This document shows positions 31,701-42,518 of a stretch of 64,000 nt of DNA, one piece after another. A program made the translations under genes and the position numbers. The DNA comes from Enoplolaimus lenunculus (taxonomy: Eukaryota > Nematoda > Enoplea > Enoplida > Thoracostomopsidae): the NCBI GenBank assembly GCA_030248215.1, contig JASANG010001649.1, forward strand, positions 186,001 to 250,000. The letters are read 5' to 3'. Positions within the stretch are counted from its first letter, which is position 1; each line of letters begins with the position of its first letter. Below the pieces are notes generated by a model that worked only from the letters and a program-made list of their open reading frames with translations, did no database searches and was not told the origin of the DNA.

Positions 31701-34700
31701 TTGCATTTTTGTGGTTTAAAACATTTATGGCATCGTGTAAAAAATATGGGTCATCCGCATTTACAACGTCTACACTACGTTAAAAAATTCTCAAATATAT
31801 TCGGTTTGGCTGGGATCAAAAACACTATAGATTTGAGTTACGGTTGTACTGAGGGTGCTTTGGGATAGTGCGATTTGTACCGAGCCTTTCCGAAGGGTAT
31901 GAGGAGAGTAACCAAGTGAAAAATAAAGTAAAAAATAAAGTTTGGCGGCGATTTATTAGTTTAATTGCATGAAACGGAAATTCAGAGCAGATAGAAATAT
32001 TCCAAACCTTTGTTAGAAAAATCTCATTTTTATTTTCGGTAACGGTTAAAAATTGACCGAGACCAAAACTCTCGGTCTCGGTAGTTTGGGTCTCGGTCTT
32101 GGTCTCGGTTTCGGTCTAAGCTATAGACCTATAATTTATTGATACGATGCCTTAAATGATTTACGCACGAAAATGCAACTGTTTGTGATTTGTCACAATA
32201 AAACCAAAGTGTTTTGGGTTTCCTTTCAAAAAGTAGACTTTTGGGTAACCGGAGTGGTCATTCTGTTTCTTAAATCGCAGTATAACCTCGTACTGGTGTT
32301 CCACAATCGTTCGCTGTCAGTGTTAGATAGATAGATAAAGTAGAAGAGGATATAACACCACTGTGGGCGTTCGCGTAGACAAATCAAAAGCATTGTCCAT
32401 TGCGACATCCTACGACCTTATATACTCTGTGTGTCACTCTACATTAACCTTTAGACGTTCTGTTTCAACAATAAACTTATAAATTTTCCTTATATCAAGA
32501 GATCTAATTTCTCTAACAGCTAATGTCTTCCTACCAAGAAATTGCTCGCGTTTGTCTTCCCACCGCTTGCATACGCATAAAAAGTGCTCAGCGGTCTCAC
32601 TTACATTGCATTCTGAACAATTTTTATCTTGAGCTACTCTCACTCCAAATAAATGATAACTTAACCAACAATGTCCCGATAAAATCTGAATACATTGTCT
32701 AAGTTTGTCTTTATTAAGCTTTAATAAAAATCTACTTCTTCTTATGTTTGGTTATTGAATTATTGATCTTGTAAATCTACAGATTTTCTGATTTATCCAT
32801 CTATATATAAATTTCCTGTGCATCCATGATGTAATTCTTAAGCGAACCTCCCGCTTACATATAGGCAGTACCGATTCTGGTCCTATAAATCGTCTACCTC
32901 ATCCACGCCTTGCTAATTCATCCGCTAAGTCATTACCGATTACATTTGACTGACCCGGCACCCAAACTAGTAAAACTTCATTTAATTGTGAGAGTTCTTT
33001 AATTGCTATTCGACACTCGTTAACTATTTTAGATCTAATTTTGATACTATGTAAAGCTTTCAGTGCTGCCTGACTGTCTGAAATAATGAGTATTCTTTTT
33101 TCAACAGTATTCCTTCCTGTTAACTCTTCAGCGCATATTTTGATCGGAATGATTTCTGTCTGGAAAACTGAAACATACTCTCCTAGTGATCGGCTAACCA
33201 TGAAGTGCTCTGAGAAAATTCCAGCACCTGCTAATTTCCTTGCTGCACCTTGAACGACAGAGCCATCGGTGTAGCATACTATATCGTCATTCCTTTGAAA
33301 GTCTCTTATAAAATTATTCTAAAGAGCTCTAGATGGAAACAACACATTCCATGTCGGTTCATCTATTATTTCACCTGACATATTATCTAAAAGAAAACTG
33401 AGCACATCAAGTTGATTGATCTCAGCCGAGTAATCTCGATGTCCTTTGATACTAAAGACGTTATCGCCCTCTGATAATTTATTAATTCTGTTTAATTCTG
33501 CAATCCCTTCTTTCATTATCTCGAGATCTATTGGAAGCAGATTTAAAATCGTTTCCATATTTATAGTCGGAGACGATTTTACAGCGATTTGAGAAACAGA
33601 ATGACCCCACCGATTACCCAAAGTTTTATTTTTTCAAAGGAAATACAAACCACTTGGATTTTACTCTGACACAGCACAAACTTTGCATTTTTGTGGTTTA
33701 AAACATTTATGGCATCGTGTAAAAAATATGGGTCATCCGCATTTACAACGTCTACACTACGTTAAAAAATTCTCAAATATATTCGGTTTGGCTGGGATCA
33801 AAAACACTATAGATTTGAGTTACGGTTGTACTGAGGGTGCTTTGGGATAGTGCGATTTGTACCGAGCCTTTCCGAAGGGTATGAGGAGAGTAACCAAGTG
33901 AAAAATAAAGTAAAAAATAAAGTTTGGCGGCGATTTATTAGTTTAATTGCATGAAACGGAAATTCAGAGCAGATAGAAATATTCAAAACCTTTGTTAGAA
34001 AAATCTTATTTTTATTTTCGGTAACGGTTAAAAATTGACCGAGACCGAGACCAAAACTCTCGGTCTCGGTAGGTTGGGTCTCGGTCTTGGTCTCGGTTTC
34101 GGTCTAAGCTATAGACCTATAATTTATTTATACGATGCCTTAAATGATTTACGCACGAAAATGCAACTGTTTGTGATTTGTCACAATAAAACCAAAGTGT
34201 TTTGGGTTTCCTTTCAAAAAAGAGAATTTTGGGTAACCGGAGTGGTCATTCTGTTTCTTAAATCGCAGTATAACCACGTACTGGTGTTCCACAATCGTTC
34301 GCTGTCAGTGTTGGTAGGCGAAATGCGCAAGTACTTCCGGCCAAAGCTGCGATCCAAGGAAAATTTTTGTGACTACTTGTCGCTTTTTCGGTCCTCTTTG
34401 GTCTCGGTTTGCAAACCACCGAGACTGAACAAACCGAGACAAAGACCAGCCAAATCCGACTTACCGAAACCGAGACCGCCCATCTCTGCTATCTCGATAT
34501 TCCTTGTAGTTGAAATTCACTTAAACATATCTGACAGGTAACAAATGATCCATTTTAACAATTCCAAAATAATAAATCTATATTTCAATCTTTATTTTAA
34601 TCTAAATGTTATGAAGAAAAACAAATGATGACTAACCTAAATGACACTGGCTCTATTGGCGAAGACACAAAGAGAGCTACATAAGTGACCGAAGCCAGAA

Positions 34701-35978
34701 AAATCGCAACCCAAAGAGTAAAGCCAACTAAGCATAAATATTTCCATGAGCACCATCCCCTGAAAATAATTCACTATACTACATTTAAGTTCATGAGTGA
34801 ATAACCGTGCGCGTACATATATGCAAAAAGTTTACTGCATATGTTTAATTGACAGATTGGTAAACGATTTTTCAGCGAGCACGGAGTTTTGCGAAACGTT
34901 GTATGATTTGTATTTGGGGATCGAAATGTCGATTTTCGGCCGCCTGTCCATCCGAAAATAATCTGAAAAACCCGGATTTTGAAAAACTTTTTGTTTGCAA
35001 GCTTATTGTCTTAGGGTGTTAACCTAGCGTTGGGGTTTCAAAATTTTCAGTCGTTTGTCAGCTGGAGGCTAACAAGCATAATTAGTTAAGCATAAATTAA
35101 GGTTACAAGATATCTAATTTCAGTCCTAGTCCTAAAGGTTTTTGAGTGCGAGGAATCTGAACAAAATGTTTACAAGCCTTCAAGCGGATCAATGAATATT
35201 AATCTAATAACTAGTTTGCATATTAGCTTAACTGGAAACTAAGTGGGTCAAAATATGCGTTTGTGCTTAATAATCCTGGAATGAACTAGACTGATTAAAA
35301 TGTACGTAAATGTGTCCGAGCTTCGCTCAGTACATGTAGTTCAACTACAACTGGTTATATAGGTTCTCGTCAAATAGAAACCAATAGAAATGTTCCACTT
35401 ATTACGTTAACGTAAATATTGTTATTTTCAAAACAAACCCACAATATCTGAAACAACAAATCAGGGTTCAACGAGAAGCGACTAGCAAATTGGAACAGAC
35501 TTAATAAACCGGAATCGGAACTTTTACAAAAATTTCATTAACGCTCCCTAGTCACTTTACTGAGGCAAGCTATTTTTATGCGGGCTAAAACGGCTCACAT
35601 CAATGAAATTTTGTTGACACAAATAAAAACTGACAAAAACATAATACGTTTACGTATACCCCACTCCAGTTGTAACCGAAGTAGCAAAAGCGAATAAATT
35701 AAAGTTACGATTTCAGTTTGTAATCATGACACCGGAACCAAGAACTCAATCTGCTAAGCTGGAACCGGAACTTAAACCACAACCGGAACTTTCGGTCGAA
35801 CCCTGCAGCAAACCATAGTTCTAAGTGTAGTTAGCATTTACGTTGACTTCTTTTTCTTTTTTCCGTAAGAATCGTCATCGTAATCAGTATTAGACATTGT
35901 GGGCATAGTAAACGCAGTATCGTAAGATGAAGTCGGCAGTATATTTCTCTGTCGCACATTCTGCGGGGATCCAAACAT
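24693..35978 (-). CDS. APMAP: APMAP-like (strictosidine-synthase-like) membrane protein with Gln-rich C-terminal tail
   Basis: Nine exons in transcription order: 35978-35842, 34759-34637, 31067-30958, 30735-30634, 30280-30164, 29863-29692, 28803-28669, 26991-26799, 26378-24693. Junctions are GT-AG and in phase; 924 codons plus TAA. APMAP is a type II membrane protein with a six-bladed propeller, linked to arylesterase activity and adipocyte differentiation. Visible here: start with NVRQRN near residue 7, basic KKKKK (~40-44), membrane segment ~53-79, SSPIEPVSF after it, GPESLVLNDG, GRPLGIRVMPNG, LVADAYNGIF, FFNDVELLADG with FTDSS, FPNGITLSHD, LPGLPDNIR and GGYWVAYA. The family's terminal blade (LYLGSYDAPYLSRIHL) ends at ~434. 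A further ~490 residues follow: an acidic/Pro linker, then Gln/Glu/Arg coiled-coil-like sequence and QVPVQ-type repeats. Human APMAP is 416 residues and lacks this tail. It transcribes convergently with the CEP170-like gene. Confidence 0.9.
25285..25380 (-). repeat. CAA/CAG array coding polyglutamine in the APMAP-like tail (first of two)
   Basis: Appears as GTT/TTG repeats on the + strand; on the coding strand it is mainly CAA with CAG at one end, giving about 30 Gln. A second array (about 25692-25778) codes a similar run. Between them is a 100-residue stretch of Gln, Glu, Arg and Ala with EQE/AEQQ heptad-like spacing. Confidence 0.9.
25692..25778 (-). repeat. CAA array coding polyglutamine in the APMAP-like tail (second)
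   Basis: A near-pure CAA run on the coding strand, about 29 Gln between EQLRQ and EKLRQ. The complementary + strand open frames (polyVal, polyLeu, polyCys) are shadows. Confidence 0.9.
28034..28451. mobile_element. hAT-type MITE, CCGGAA hexamer family (copy 2)
   Basis: Ends CAGGGCGCCACCGGAATTAC and GGAATTCCGGTTGCACGCTG. The interior matches 5277-5665 ('gtattttagattt.c', 'gaaataaccctagt'). Flanks GTTCGTCC and GTTGGCCC agree at 6 of 8. It lies in the APMAP-like intron 26992-28668, about 220 bp from exon 28669-28803. Confidence 0.8.
29285..29660. repeat. GC-rich GACGG/GCGCC repeat family
   Basis: 'cgcacgccaccggacgcacgctgcc' at the left and 'acagtgacgaacagtgacgaacagcgccgcgcgacaagtatac' at the right. 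Related copies are at 14585-14680, 38660-38830, 48235-48350 and 62385-62580. Its GC content stands out against the AT-rich surroundings. It lies just after the donor site of APMAP-like exon 29863-29692. Confidence 0.55.
30355..30591 (+). pseudogene. Possible LINE ORF1 remnant
   Basis: An open frame antisense to the APMAP-like gene, in the intron 30281-30633. It contains THRLGRKIHTTNLFIAQFSR, which resembles the 'R-hydrophobic-G-(K/R)...RP-hydrophobic-(I/V)..F' signature of the RNA-binding domain of LINE ORF1 proteins. The match is short and I cannot test it; the frame could also be chance. Confidence 0.3.
31372..32326. mobile_element. Palindromic hAT-like element, GGTCTC hexamer family (first part)
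   Basis: Left end CATGGATGGGTGATCTCGGT, followed by GGTCTC repeats and a long arm (31496-31640). The inverted arm returns at 32235-32322. The end of the right arm is missing where a LINE fragment begins. The right part of the element is repeated at 33580-34488, which supplies the other terminus (complement CAGAGATGGGCGGTCTCGGT). Open frames here follow the repeat and are not conserved genes. Confidence 0.75.
32327..33579 (-). pseudogene. LINE fragment with RNase H domain (I/Jockey/R1-type), broken
   Basis: The minus strand reads, in order: a segment upstream of RNase H (33561-33319), a CYTDGSVVQGAARK motif near 33230-33285 (first catalytic Asp of RNase H), IISDSQAALKAL (near 33080, another acidic motif), VWVPGQSNVIGNDLADELAR (33000-32900) and a terminal zinc motif CSECNVSETAEHFLCVC (32620-32560). 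Stops and frameshifts interrupt it. The 3' end carries a short (TCTA)n tail (32327-32340). The reverse transcriptase itself is absent. Confidence 0.8.
33580..34488. mobile_element. Palindromic hAT-like element, GGTCTC family (duplicated right part)
   Basis: From 'acagcgatttgagaaacagaatgacccc' the sequence repeats 31600-32326 almost base for base. It then continues to the intact right terminus, ending 'gaccgcccatctctg'. The arm at 34230-34370 is the inverse of 31496-31640. It lies in the 3.6-kb intron between APMAP-like exons 1067-side (31067) and 34637. Confidence 0.75.
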
Positions 35979-36179
35979 TGTACAATGCAATTCAAATATT
36001 TAAAGTACTAACAATCTTTTAACAACTAAGTAAACATTCGGAGCATTTAAACATCATATCTGGCGGAATTTTCGGCAATCGAAAAACTTCTTAAAAATTT
36101 CTATCTAAATAAATACCCGTATATTATACATTAACTAGAACATAAGCTACGCATAAGGTGTTCTTCTTATAAAGTCTAA

Positions 36180-36770
36180 CTATGGTTTACAAAATGATGG
36201 TTATGGTTTAAGCTTTCATATAACGATGTAATGTAGTATCCTATCGGTTTATTAATCATAGTGTACTAAAGTTGGAATCGGCTTCGGTTTCGGTTCGGCA
36301 TCGGTAAAATTTCAAAATAAGAATCGGTATCGGTAAAGGCATCGGCAAAAATTTTGGTATCGGTACATTTCTACTGTTAATCGGCATAGGCATCGGCATC
36401 GGTAATAATCGACAATTTTCGGGGGCATCGGCATCGGCACTGCAAAAAAATTGCCGATACCTTTTACACATAACAGACAGTTAAAATGTGATCAATGTCA
36501 TTTCTGGGTGCACAATAGTGTGTCTGCTCAGGAAAATTGTTATCCCTCTCTTGCGTTTGTGTTTGAAAAAAAATTAATTAAAATTAACCGTTCTTACAAA
36601 GTTATAATCGATTATGATGGTTAGGGTTTAAGCATTCATATAATAACGTAATGTAGTATTCTATCTGCTTATTAAACATGATGTACTAAAGTTGGAATCG
36701 GCATCGGCAAAATTTTAAAATAAGAATCGGCATCGGTATCGGCAAAAATTTTGGTATCGCCACTCAAAGT
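36180..36770. mobile_element. Two reversed, degenerate CGATGC-family MITE copies
   Basis: 'gtaatgtagtat.ctat...gtactaaagttggaatcggc' occurs at about 36225-36290 and again at 36645-36710. Each is followed by GGCATCGG/GGTATCGG arrays and 'ggcaaaaattttggtatcg'. These are the reverse of 23737-24147. The spacing suggests one copy inserted in or next to another. Confidence 0.7.
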
Positions 36771-38043
36771 ATACTGGCAAAATTACTTTTTGCACTCTGA
36801 CATATGGACGACTAGAAAATACTGGTTATATAAATGTTGCGACGAAAAACTGAACCAAAATTAATACTCACAAACCACAATAGCTATGTATATTTTACGT
36901 GTACTCCTTTGCAACTATAAATCTCGGTTCTGAGTGCTTGAAGGCAAACATATAAGAAGCACGTATCTTAAATCAGAAACATTACGATCTAGCACTAGTA
37001 AAAGATAACATACCTACACAAACTATTGTCAAGCTTAAACTTTTCAACGCGACAGACGATGAGGCATGCACAAAGACTGTACGAAGCAGCATTACAAATA
37101 ATTCAAGCAGCGTTGGGTTAGCTATTCACAATGTATTCCCCTTCCACTTCCCGAAATCTGCGACGAAAATAGATGCAGAAGTAGCAGTTGCCTTCGGCTA
37201 ATACTTTAGACAATTGTGAGCAAATAGCGTTATACGTCAAACACAAAGCAAATTAATGTTCGTCAACCTTCTAGATTGGAACAATTGTCGCAACGAAGCG
37301 TGCATAAAACACAGGAACCAATGAATTATTGTGTGTTGCCATCGTTTTGGATAGCATCCACTGCAACAAAAATGAGCTGAAAGTCATCTGTACAAACATA
37401 CATTTTAAAATAGATATTTGGTCTCACTGGCTGACAAAACTGCACTAACTGAAACAAAGAGCTGCACTGAAACAGCTGAAGCGTGAGGAAATTAATATAT
37501 TGAATTTTTCAAATAAATAACTTGTTCAATTGAGGCTGATAGATATCGCCATGAAGGAAATATAGCAGAGAATTGAAAGAAAACTGAGCAAGACGAAGTT
37601 CTGTGCTACACTTGACGCACACGACGAAGCAAATCAACGAAACATAACAACCCATTCAGGTTTTATACAAAGTTGTTTTCGTGATTTTCCGTGTTTCCAG
37701 ATCAATAAGGTCTAAACAGTATTGAAAGCATAGCACATTTGTACAATTTTGAGACAAAATAAACGAGATCTCGGTTTGGCAGGCCCAAACGATTACAGTC
37801 AACGAAACAGTTAAAACACAATAAATCTTCCGAGTAAATATTGAAAGTTTCAGTATACACAGTAAAAAATAATCAGAAAACAGTGTACACGTTGAAAACA
37901 ACGTTAGTGTGGTTACATGTGTGTGGCAGGAAAGTACGTATACTATAAATCGTGATCTATACAGTGTTGAAGTGTTTGTATACACACAACTCGTGGTGTT
38001 CAGCAAAAAATAAATATATCACACTTTCATTTATACTTCGCAC

Positions 38044-38393
38044 CAAAGCGCAAAGGAATAGTCAAAATAACGGAAATGGAAAAGGATTAACATAACGGAA
38101 ACGAAATTTTTTTGTGCCAACACTTTGAGGCGCGCAAATATTCATCGAGCTTCCGAAAAAAATTAAAGACAAAATAGCGGATGCAGCGAAACTTTTTTAG
38201 ATTTTGGATGCATTTCGTAATTCCTATTTCATATTGAACAATTGCAGCAGATCTGCAATGAAAAATTTCGAGATATATACTTGATTTATAAATTAGTTTT
38301 GAACGTAAAAATAACTAAACGCCCGTTATTCCTGCAACTGAAACGGGCATCGATTTTACCCGAAACGGAAACGAATATCTGGTTTACACCCTG
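38044..38393. mobile_element. hAT-type MITE, AAACGG family, exact 8-bp target duplication
   Basis: Right end GTTTACACCCTG; left end eroded (CAAAGCGCAAAGGAATAG). ACGGAAACG words lie near both ends. Flanks are identical CTTCGCAC (38036-38043, 38394-38401). Internal 'atagcggatgca.cgaaa' is shared with 20614-20777. Confidence 0.88.
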
Positions 38394-38659
38394 CTTCGCA
38401 CCTCGATTATGGGAAAGGTGTAAGCTGGACATCCGTTTCCGTTACAAGGGCAGGAAGTTTCTTAACTTCCAACTGCCTAAGTCTCCCAAACCTCGCAATA
38501 TTAATCAAACCACCCGGTAAATCGCCACATGCACTAGATAAATTCCGAGCAGAACGCAAACAGAAATGCTGCAATGCTGGCTAACCCAGCGCCCATGTAT
38601 GTTTGATATGCATATTTTTGGGTGGCTTTGGGAGTGTGCTGTTCGTACCAAGCGTTAAT

Positions 38660-38830
38660 ATCGCACGTGATTTATTTGCGTATGATACCGCACGGTGACG
38701 AACGGCTCCGCGCCGTACGTGTGACGCATGGTAACGGACGGTGCCGTACGAGTGACGCACGCTGACGGACGGCGCCGTACGAGTGAAGCACGGTGACGGC
38801 CGGCGCCGGACGTCAAGTATCGCACAACCT
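38660..38830. repeat. GC-rich degenerate tandem repeat
   Basis: Roughly 30-bp units built from 'ggtgacggacggcgccg' and 'tacgagtgacgcac', three to four times in a row. It ends 'acgtcaagtatcgcac'. The inverse form is at 62385-62580. Confidence 0.7.
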
Positions 38831-39890
38831 TAATGTTTTGTTTTAAAAAAATTTTACTTAGCAATATGGCTTAGGCTTAGACTTAGCTTATTTTAAAATT
38901 CTCCTTGTTTATATGTTGCACCAACACACTTTTATAGTCAAGCAAGATGTACCTCAACTAAAATGTACTTGAAGTTACATAAGGATTACGCGCATGCGTT
39001 ACTGTCATTTTGTGTTTCCACAGTGATTCTTTGTTCTAAACAAACCTGGATTTGTAACATTTAGAGCCCGGCGTTAAAGTTTATTTGATAAGATATCATC
39101 AACTGGTGATACATGCTGTAATCATTTCAACATATGATTGCAAACCAAAATTTGTTATATATACGTTCGCTATTGCAGTCGTCATTATTTGTTTGCTTTG
39201 CGATAAACCGTAATTTTTAGGTTTAAAAATTCAGCTGAAGTTTTGTTGTTGGAGTTTTAACCAACTTTCTGTCGTATGATATTAAAGTTTCTGAACTACG
39301 TACCTATTCTTAAATTAGCTCTATACGCTTTGACAGTTTTAAAGCTGTCCGGCACAGCATGGCAACGCACCAGGCCCGTGCATGCTAGAGGGCCTAAAAC
39401 TTTTTCAGAAGCGGCATAGAGTGGTTTTCGATGACTTACAAGAGCATGGTTGATCGTTATGGTAGCCCAAATTGTTCCACGGTCCTCGTGACCATATTCT
39501 GGCATAAAAGCCCTCAACGCAAATAAATTGCCGCATGGTACCGCATAACAATTTGGTCCAATGTAATTTTTGGGGCCATAATTCAAGATTAACATATTCC
39601 TAAGTCTAATTCTAGTGGAAAAATAAGTGTAAATCCTATGCTTAAGCCTGAGCAAATATGGTCTAAAATTGAATCTTTTACACTATCGGAGTCGTGCAGA
39701 AAACGGGAGGGCACTAAAACTAACATGGGCCTCACAATTTGTAAACGAAATCTCTTGACTTGCGGCGCTGTTCGGTACCGGACAACGGTGCACGGTTAGT
39801 GCAACCTGTAGATGTTTAAAAGAAACATCTATAAGCTGATCGTCGACGTCTTGAATTTTTCATGGTGCTAGAGTAATAAAACGAAGTTAA

Positions 39891-40333
39891 CTGCATTGAC
39901 CCAAATAAGAGGGGGGTAATAAGAGGGGGTCCCATTTTGAGTCCGAATGAATAAGAGTCCGCATCCCTAATAAGAGTCCGTAAGCGGATAGAGTCCCTAA
40001 ACCCTAATTAGAGTCCATAAATGTCAATTAAAGCCCTAATTGTAGCGCATAAATGACTCCAGGACGAAATAATTTGAGTTCGAAACTTTAAAGCGTACGT
40101 AAATTTTGAAGGTACATTCCTAAGCATAACCTTATATTATCGCTCAAGCTATTGACACAAGACAAATAAACGTTTGATTCTATGGATAATTGCAATACCG
40201 GATATATCAGTAACGATGGGTGGCGGAGCTTGGGTTAAAAATAAATAACAGTCCGTAACCGAATAACAACGGGGGTACCCTCTGGAGAGGCCAAATAAAT
40301 ATCAGCTCCCTCCTCTTATTCGGGTCACTACAG
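39891..40333. mobile_element. TA-flanked MITE (Tc1/mariner-like), copy 2
   Basis: Left CTGCATTGACCCAAATAAGA, right TCTTATTCGGGTCACTACAG, with TA beside the right end and TAA beside the left. It is colinear with 19138-19578 throughout. Non-coding. Confidence 0.85.
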
Positions 40334-41264
40334 TATGATATTTGTTGTTTAGTACTATGCCTACTGCTATATAATGTTTTCCAGACAACTGCTATTATAC
40401 ATCTTTTGTGGCAAACTATTAATTTATTTCAAAAACCAACTGTAGCGGTTACTTTTAACCGGGGCAGAGTATATATATTTGTTGAAGTCATACATGGTCT
40501 GAATACATAATGTGATTGGGACGAGCTGTTACCTAAAATATGTTTCCAAATTCTCTGGGAGGTCCAAATTTCAGCAAGTTTTATGCCCGATGACAAGTTT
40601 ACCTCTGGCCGCAAAATTTACGGAGCGAATCACAGAGTCTGTACAAATAGTTACGAGTTTTAATTGTTTTGCAAGAAATGTTTCTTGTTAGAGATTTCAT
40701 AGAATGATTCTCCCAAAACGTTGAATATTTGAATGATAAGTATATATGTATGCATTTAAGTCTTGCAGCAACAGCATTTTACCAACGAGTATTTCGTTTA
40801 TTGGCAAACCTTTGTTTGGCAACAAAACTTGATGCTTTTCAGGTTCTGCTGTTGCTTTCATTAGCGGATCCAGAAAACGGGCGCAGGTGGCCCTCGTCAG
40901 AAAATTTTTTGTGTTAATATGGTAACATGAAGGTCCCTACGTTATAATTTTTCCCCTCAGAAAATTGGCACATATACTGCATACAGTAAAAATTACGTTT
41001 CATAACTGTTGCCAGCCTGCCAACGCAAAACAAACTTCTGGACAGCCGCTAGTTGCTTTCGGTTGGCTGCAGTTTTAGAAGGCTGTGTGACTCACAAGAC
41101 AAAAGGCTGACAAAGAAAATATCATAAAATAAATTTGCTGGGCCAGGGCGTGTTGAAGTAAGTGGCGAATACAAGCTGATTAATAGAGGGGATACATTTT
41201 CTACGCTTCGAAGAGCAGATGAAAGTAGAGGTAAAGCTTAAGTAGTCACAAATTTTTGCCGGGA

Positions 41265-41836
41265 CTTTTCGGTTTTTCCTCCTCTCCAGCGAGCGTTTGC
41301 CAAAAATGGTCGGAATTTGAAAATTTTTACTTATTTGAGCTTCTCATGATTTGCCCTGATCGTTTCACACCCAAATTTGAATTTTGAAAAATGCGATTTT
41401 TTAAGGTCCTAAGGTCAGTTTCACAAATTATATACCGTTTTATGCAGCTGGCGGAGCTGAGTCCAACGGTCTTAAATATTTTGCAATCAGACGATTGGTT
41501 AACGACTTATGGCTAAATAACTGATTTGGCGCTGACCCAAATCGTTGGCAGAGCGCCAAATCTGCTTAACTCGTTATCCAATCATCTGATGACAAAAACT
41601 TAACACCATTGGACTCAGCTCTGCCAGCTGCTTCGAATGATATATAATTTGTCAAACTTTTTGCCAAAAAAAATTTGGGACCATGCGACCTTAAAAATAT
41701 AATTTTTCACAAATACAAATTTGGCCAAGGAGTGATCAGGGGAGGCCATGAGAAGTTCAAATATGCAAAAAATTTGAAAATCCGACCACTGTAGGGCAAA
41801 AGCGGGCAGGGGGATAGCCGAAAAGACTCTTTTGGC
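41265..41836. repeat. Long palindromic foldback repeat
   Basis: Left arm 'cttttcggttttt...gcgtttgccaaaaatggtcgga' and right arm 'tccgaccactgtagggcaaaagcgggc...gccgaaaag' are inverted copies. The arms run about 250 bp and meet near 41545. It is the most complete example of the family. Flanking repeats make a target duplication hard to call. Confidence 0.75.
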
Positions 41837-41839
41837 CAA

Positions 41840-42025
41840 TGTATAGAACAGAGCCGGAACAGTAATATATAAGCATATTAAATAGCATATGTCTAAGCTT
41901 AGGATATTCAGCCTATACCTAAAACCTAAGCGGAAGTGTAAAGAAAACTAGTGTAAAGCTTAAGTTTGAGCTATTGTAGTATCGTGGCAAAACGGTCCGC
42001 CCTTGATCTATACATGGGCCCAAGC
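41840..42025. repeat. TTAGGC-bearing inverted-repeat element
   Basis: 'agcatatgtctaagcttaggatattcagcctatacctaaaacctaag' leads to 'cggtccgcccttgatctatacatgggccc', the standard right end of this family. It lies about 500 bp upstream of the calpain start codon. Confidence 0.6.
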
Positions 42026-42518
42026 CCAAATTTTTTAAAACTCAGCAGTCTATTTATTACTCATTGGTTCTTATGTTGATACAAGACCAATCATCAACTG
42101 GTGATAGGTGATATGCAATGCACGGCTAAAAATGCGATCTTTTTACTAATGCCAGGTGAACAAGCAATAATGGTTCACCTAACGTTTAAGGGTTCAACAA
42201 ACAATAAAATTTACTGATAGTGATATAGTTTAATTTTAATAGCGTATGCAGCTATTACATTGAAGACAGGCAATAATAATGTTTGCACAGTTTACGTTAC
42301 TACAAACTGATTAAATGCAATACTTGTTTTTGAATTAGCGTTTGCAGATTCGCTCGATTTAGCAGCAAATGCACGCGAAGTTATGTTGAGAAACATTAAA
42401 CTGAACTGAAACCCGAAATAAATATTGCAATCGCAACGCAACCTCAAAAGATTGAGTATGTTTACGTTTCAAAACCTACGCGGAAAAATCCCAACTGTAC
42501 CTTGAATATTGAGGCAAA

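Larger units (their letters stand above)
35979..42518. other. Intergenic region between divergent APMAP-like and calpain genes
   Basis: No coding exon found. It must hold both promoters, but I see no convincing core-promoter motif. Contents: two reversed CGATGC-family fragments (36180-36770), a hAT-type MITE (38044-38393), a GC-rich repeat (38660-38830), a TA-flanked MITE (39891-40333), a 'ggatccagaaaacggg' repeat (40860-41010), a foldback repeat (41265-41836) and a TTAGGC element (41840-42020). A 119-codon minus frame (39655-39296) lies over a TTAGGC copy and looks non-coding. Confidence 0.65.

Noticed and set aside
31282-34541. Plus-strand frames of 145 and 168 codons (31282-31719, 34035-34541)
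   Set aside because: They follow the inverted arms of a transposable element and share no conserved protein with each other beyond the DNA repeat.
37656-38006. 116-codon minus-strand frame near the APMAP-like 5' end
   Set aside because: Low-complexity Thr/Ser/Leu composition, no family motif, no needed splice link; the APMAP-like start codon at 35978 already gives the expected N-terminus.
39296-39655. 119-codon minus-strand frame
   Set aside because: Overlies a TTAGGC-family repeat; no splice partners or recognisable family.
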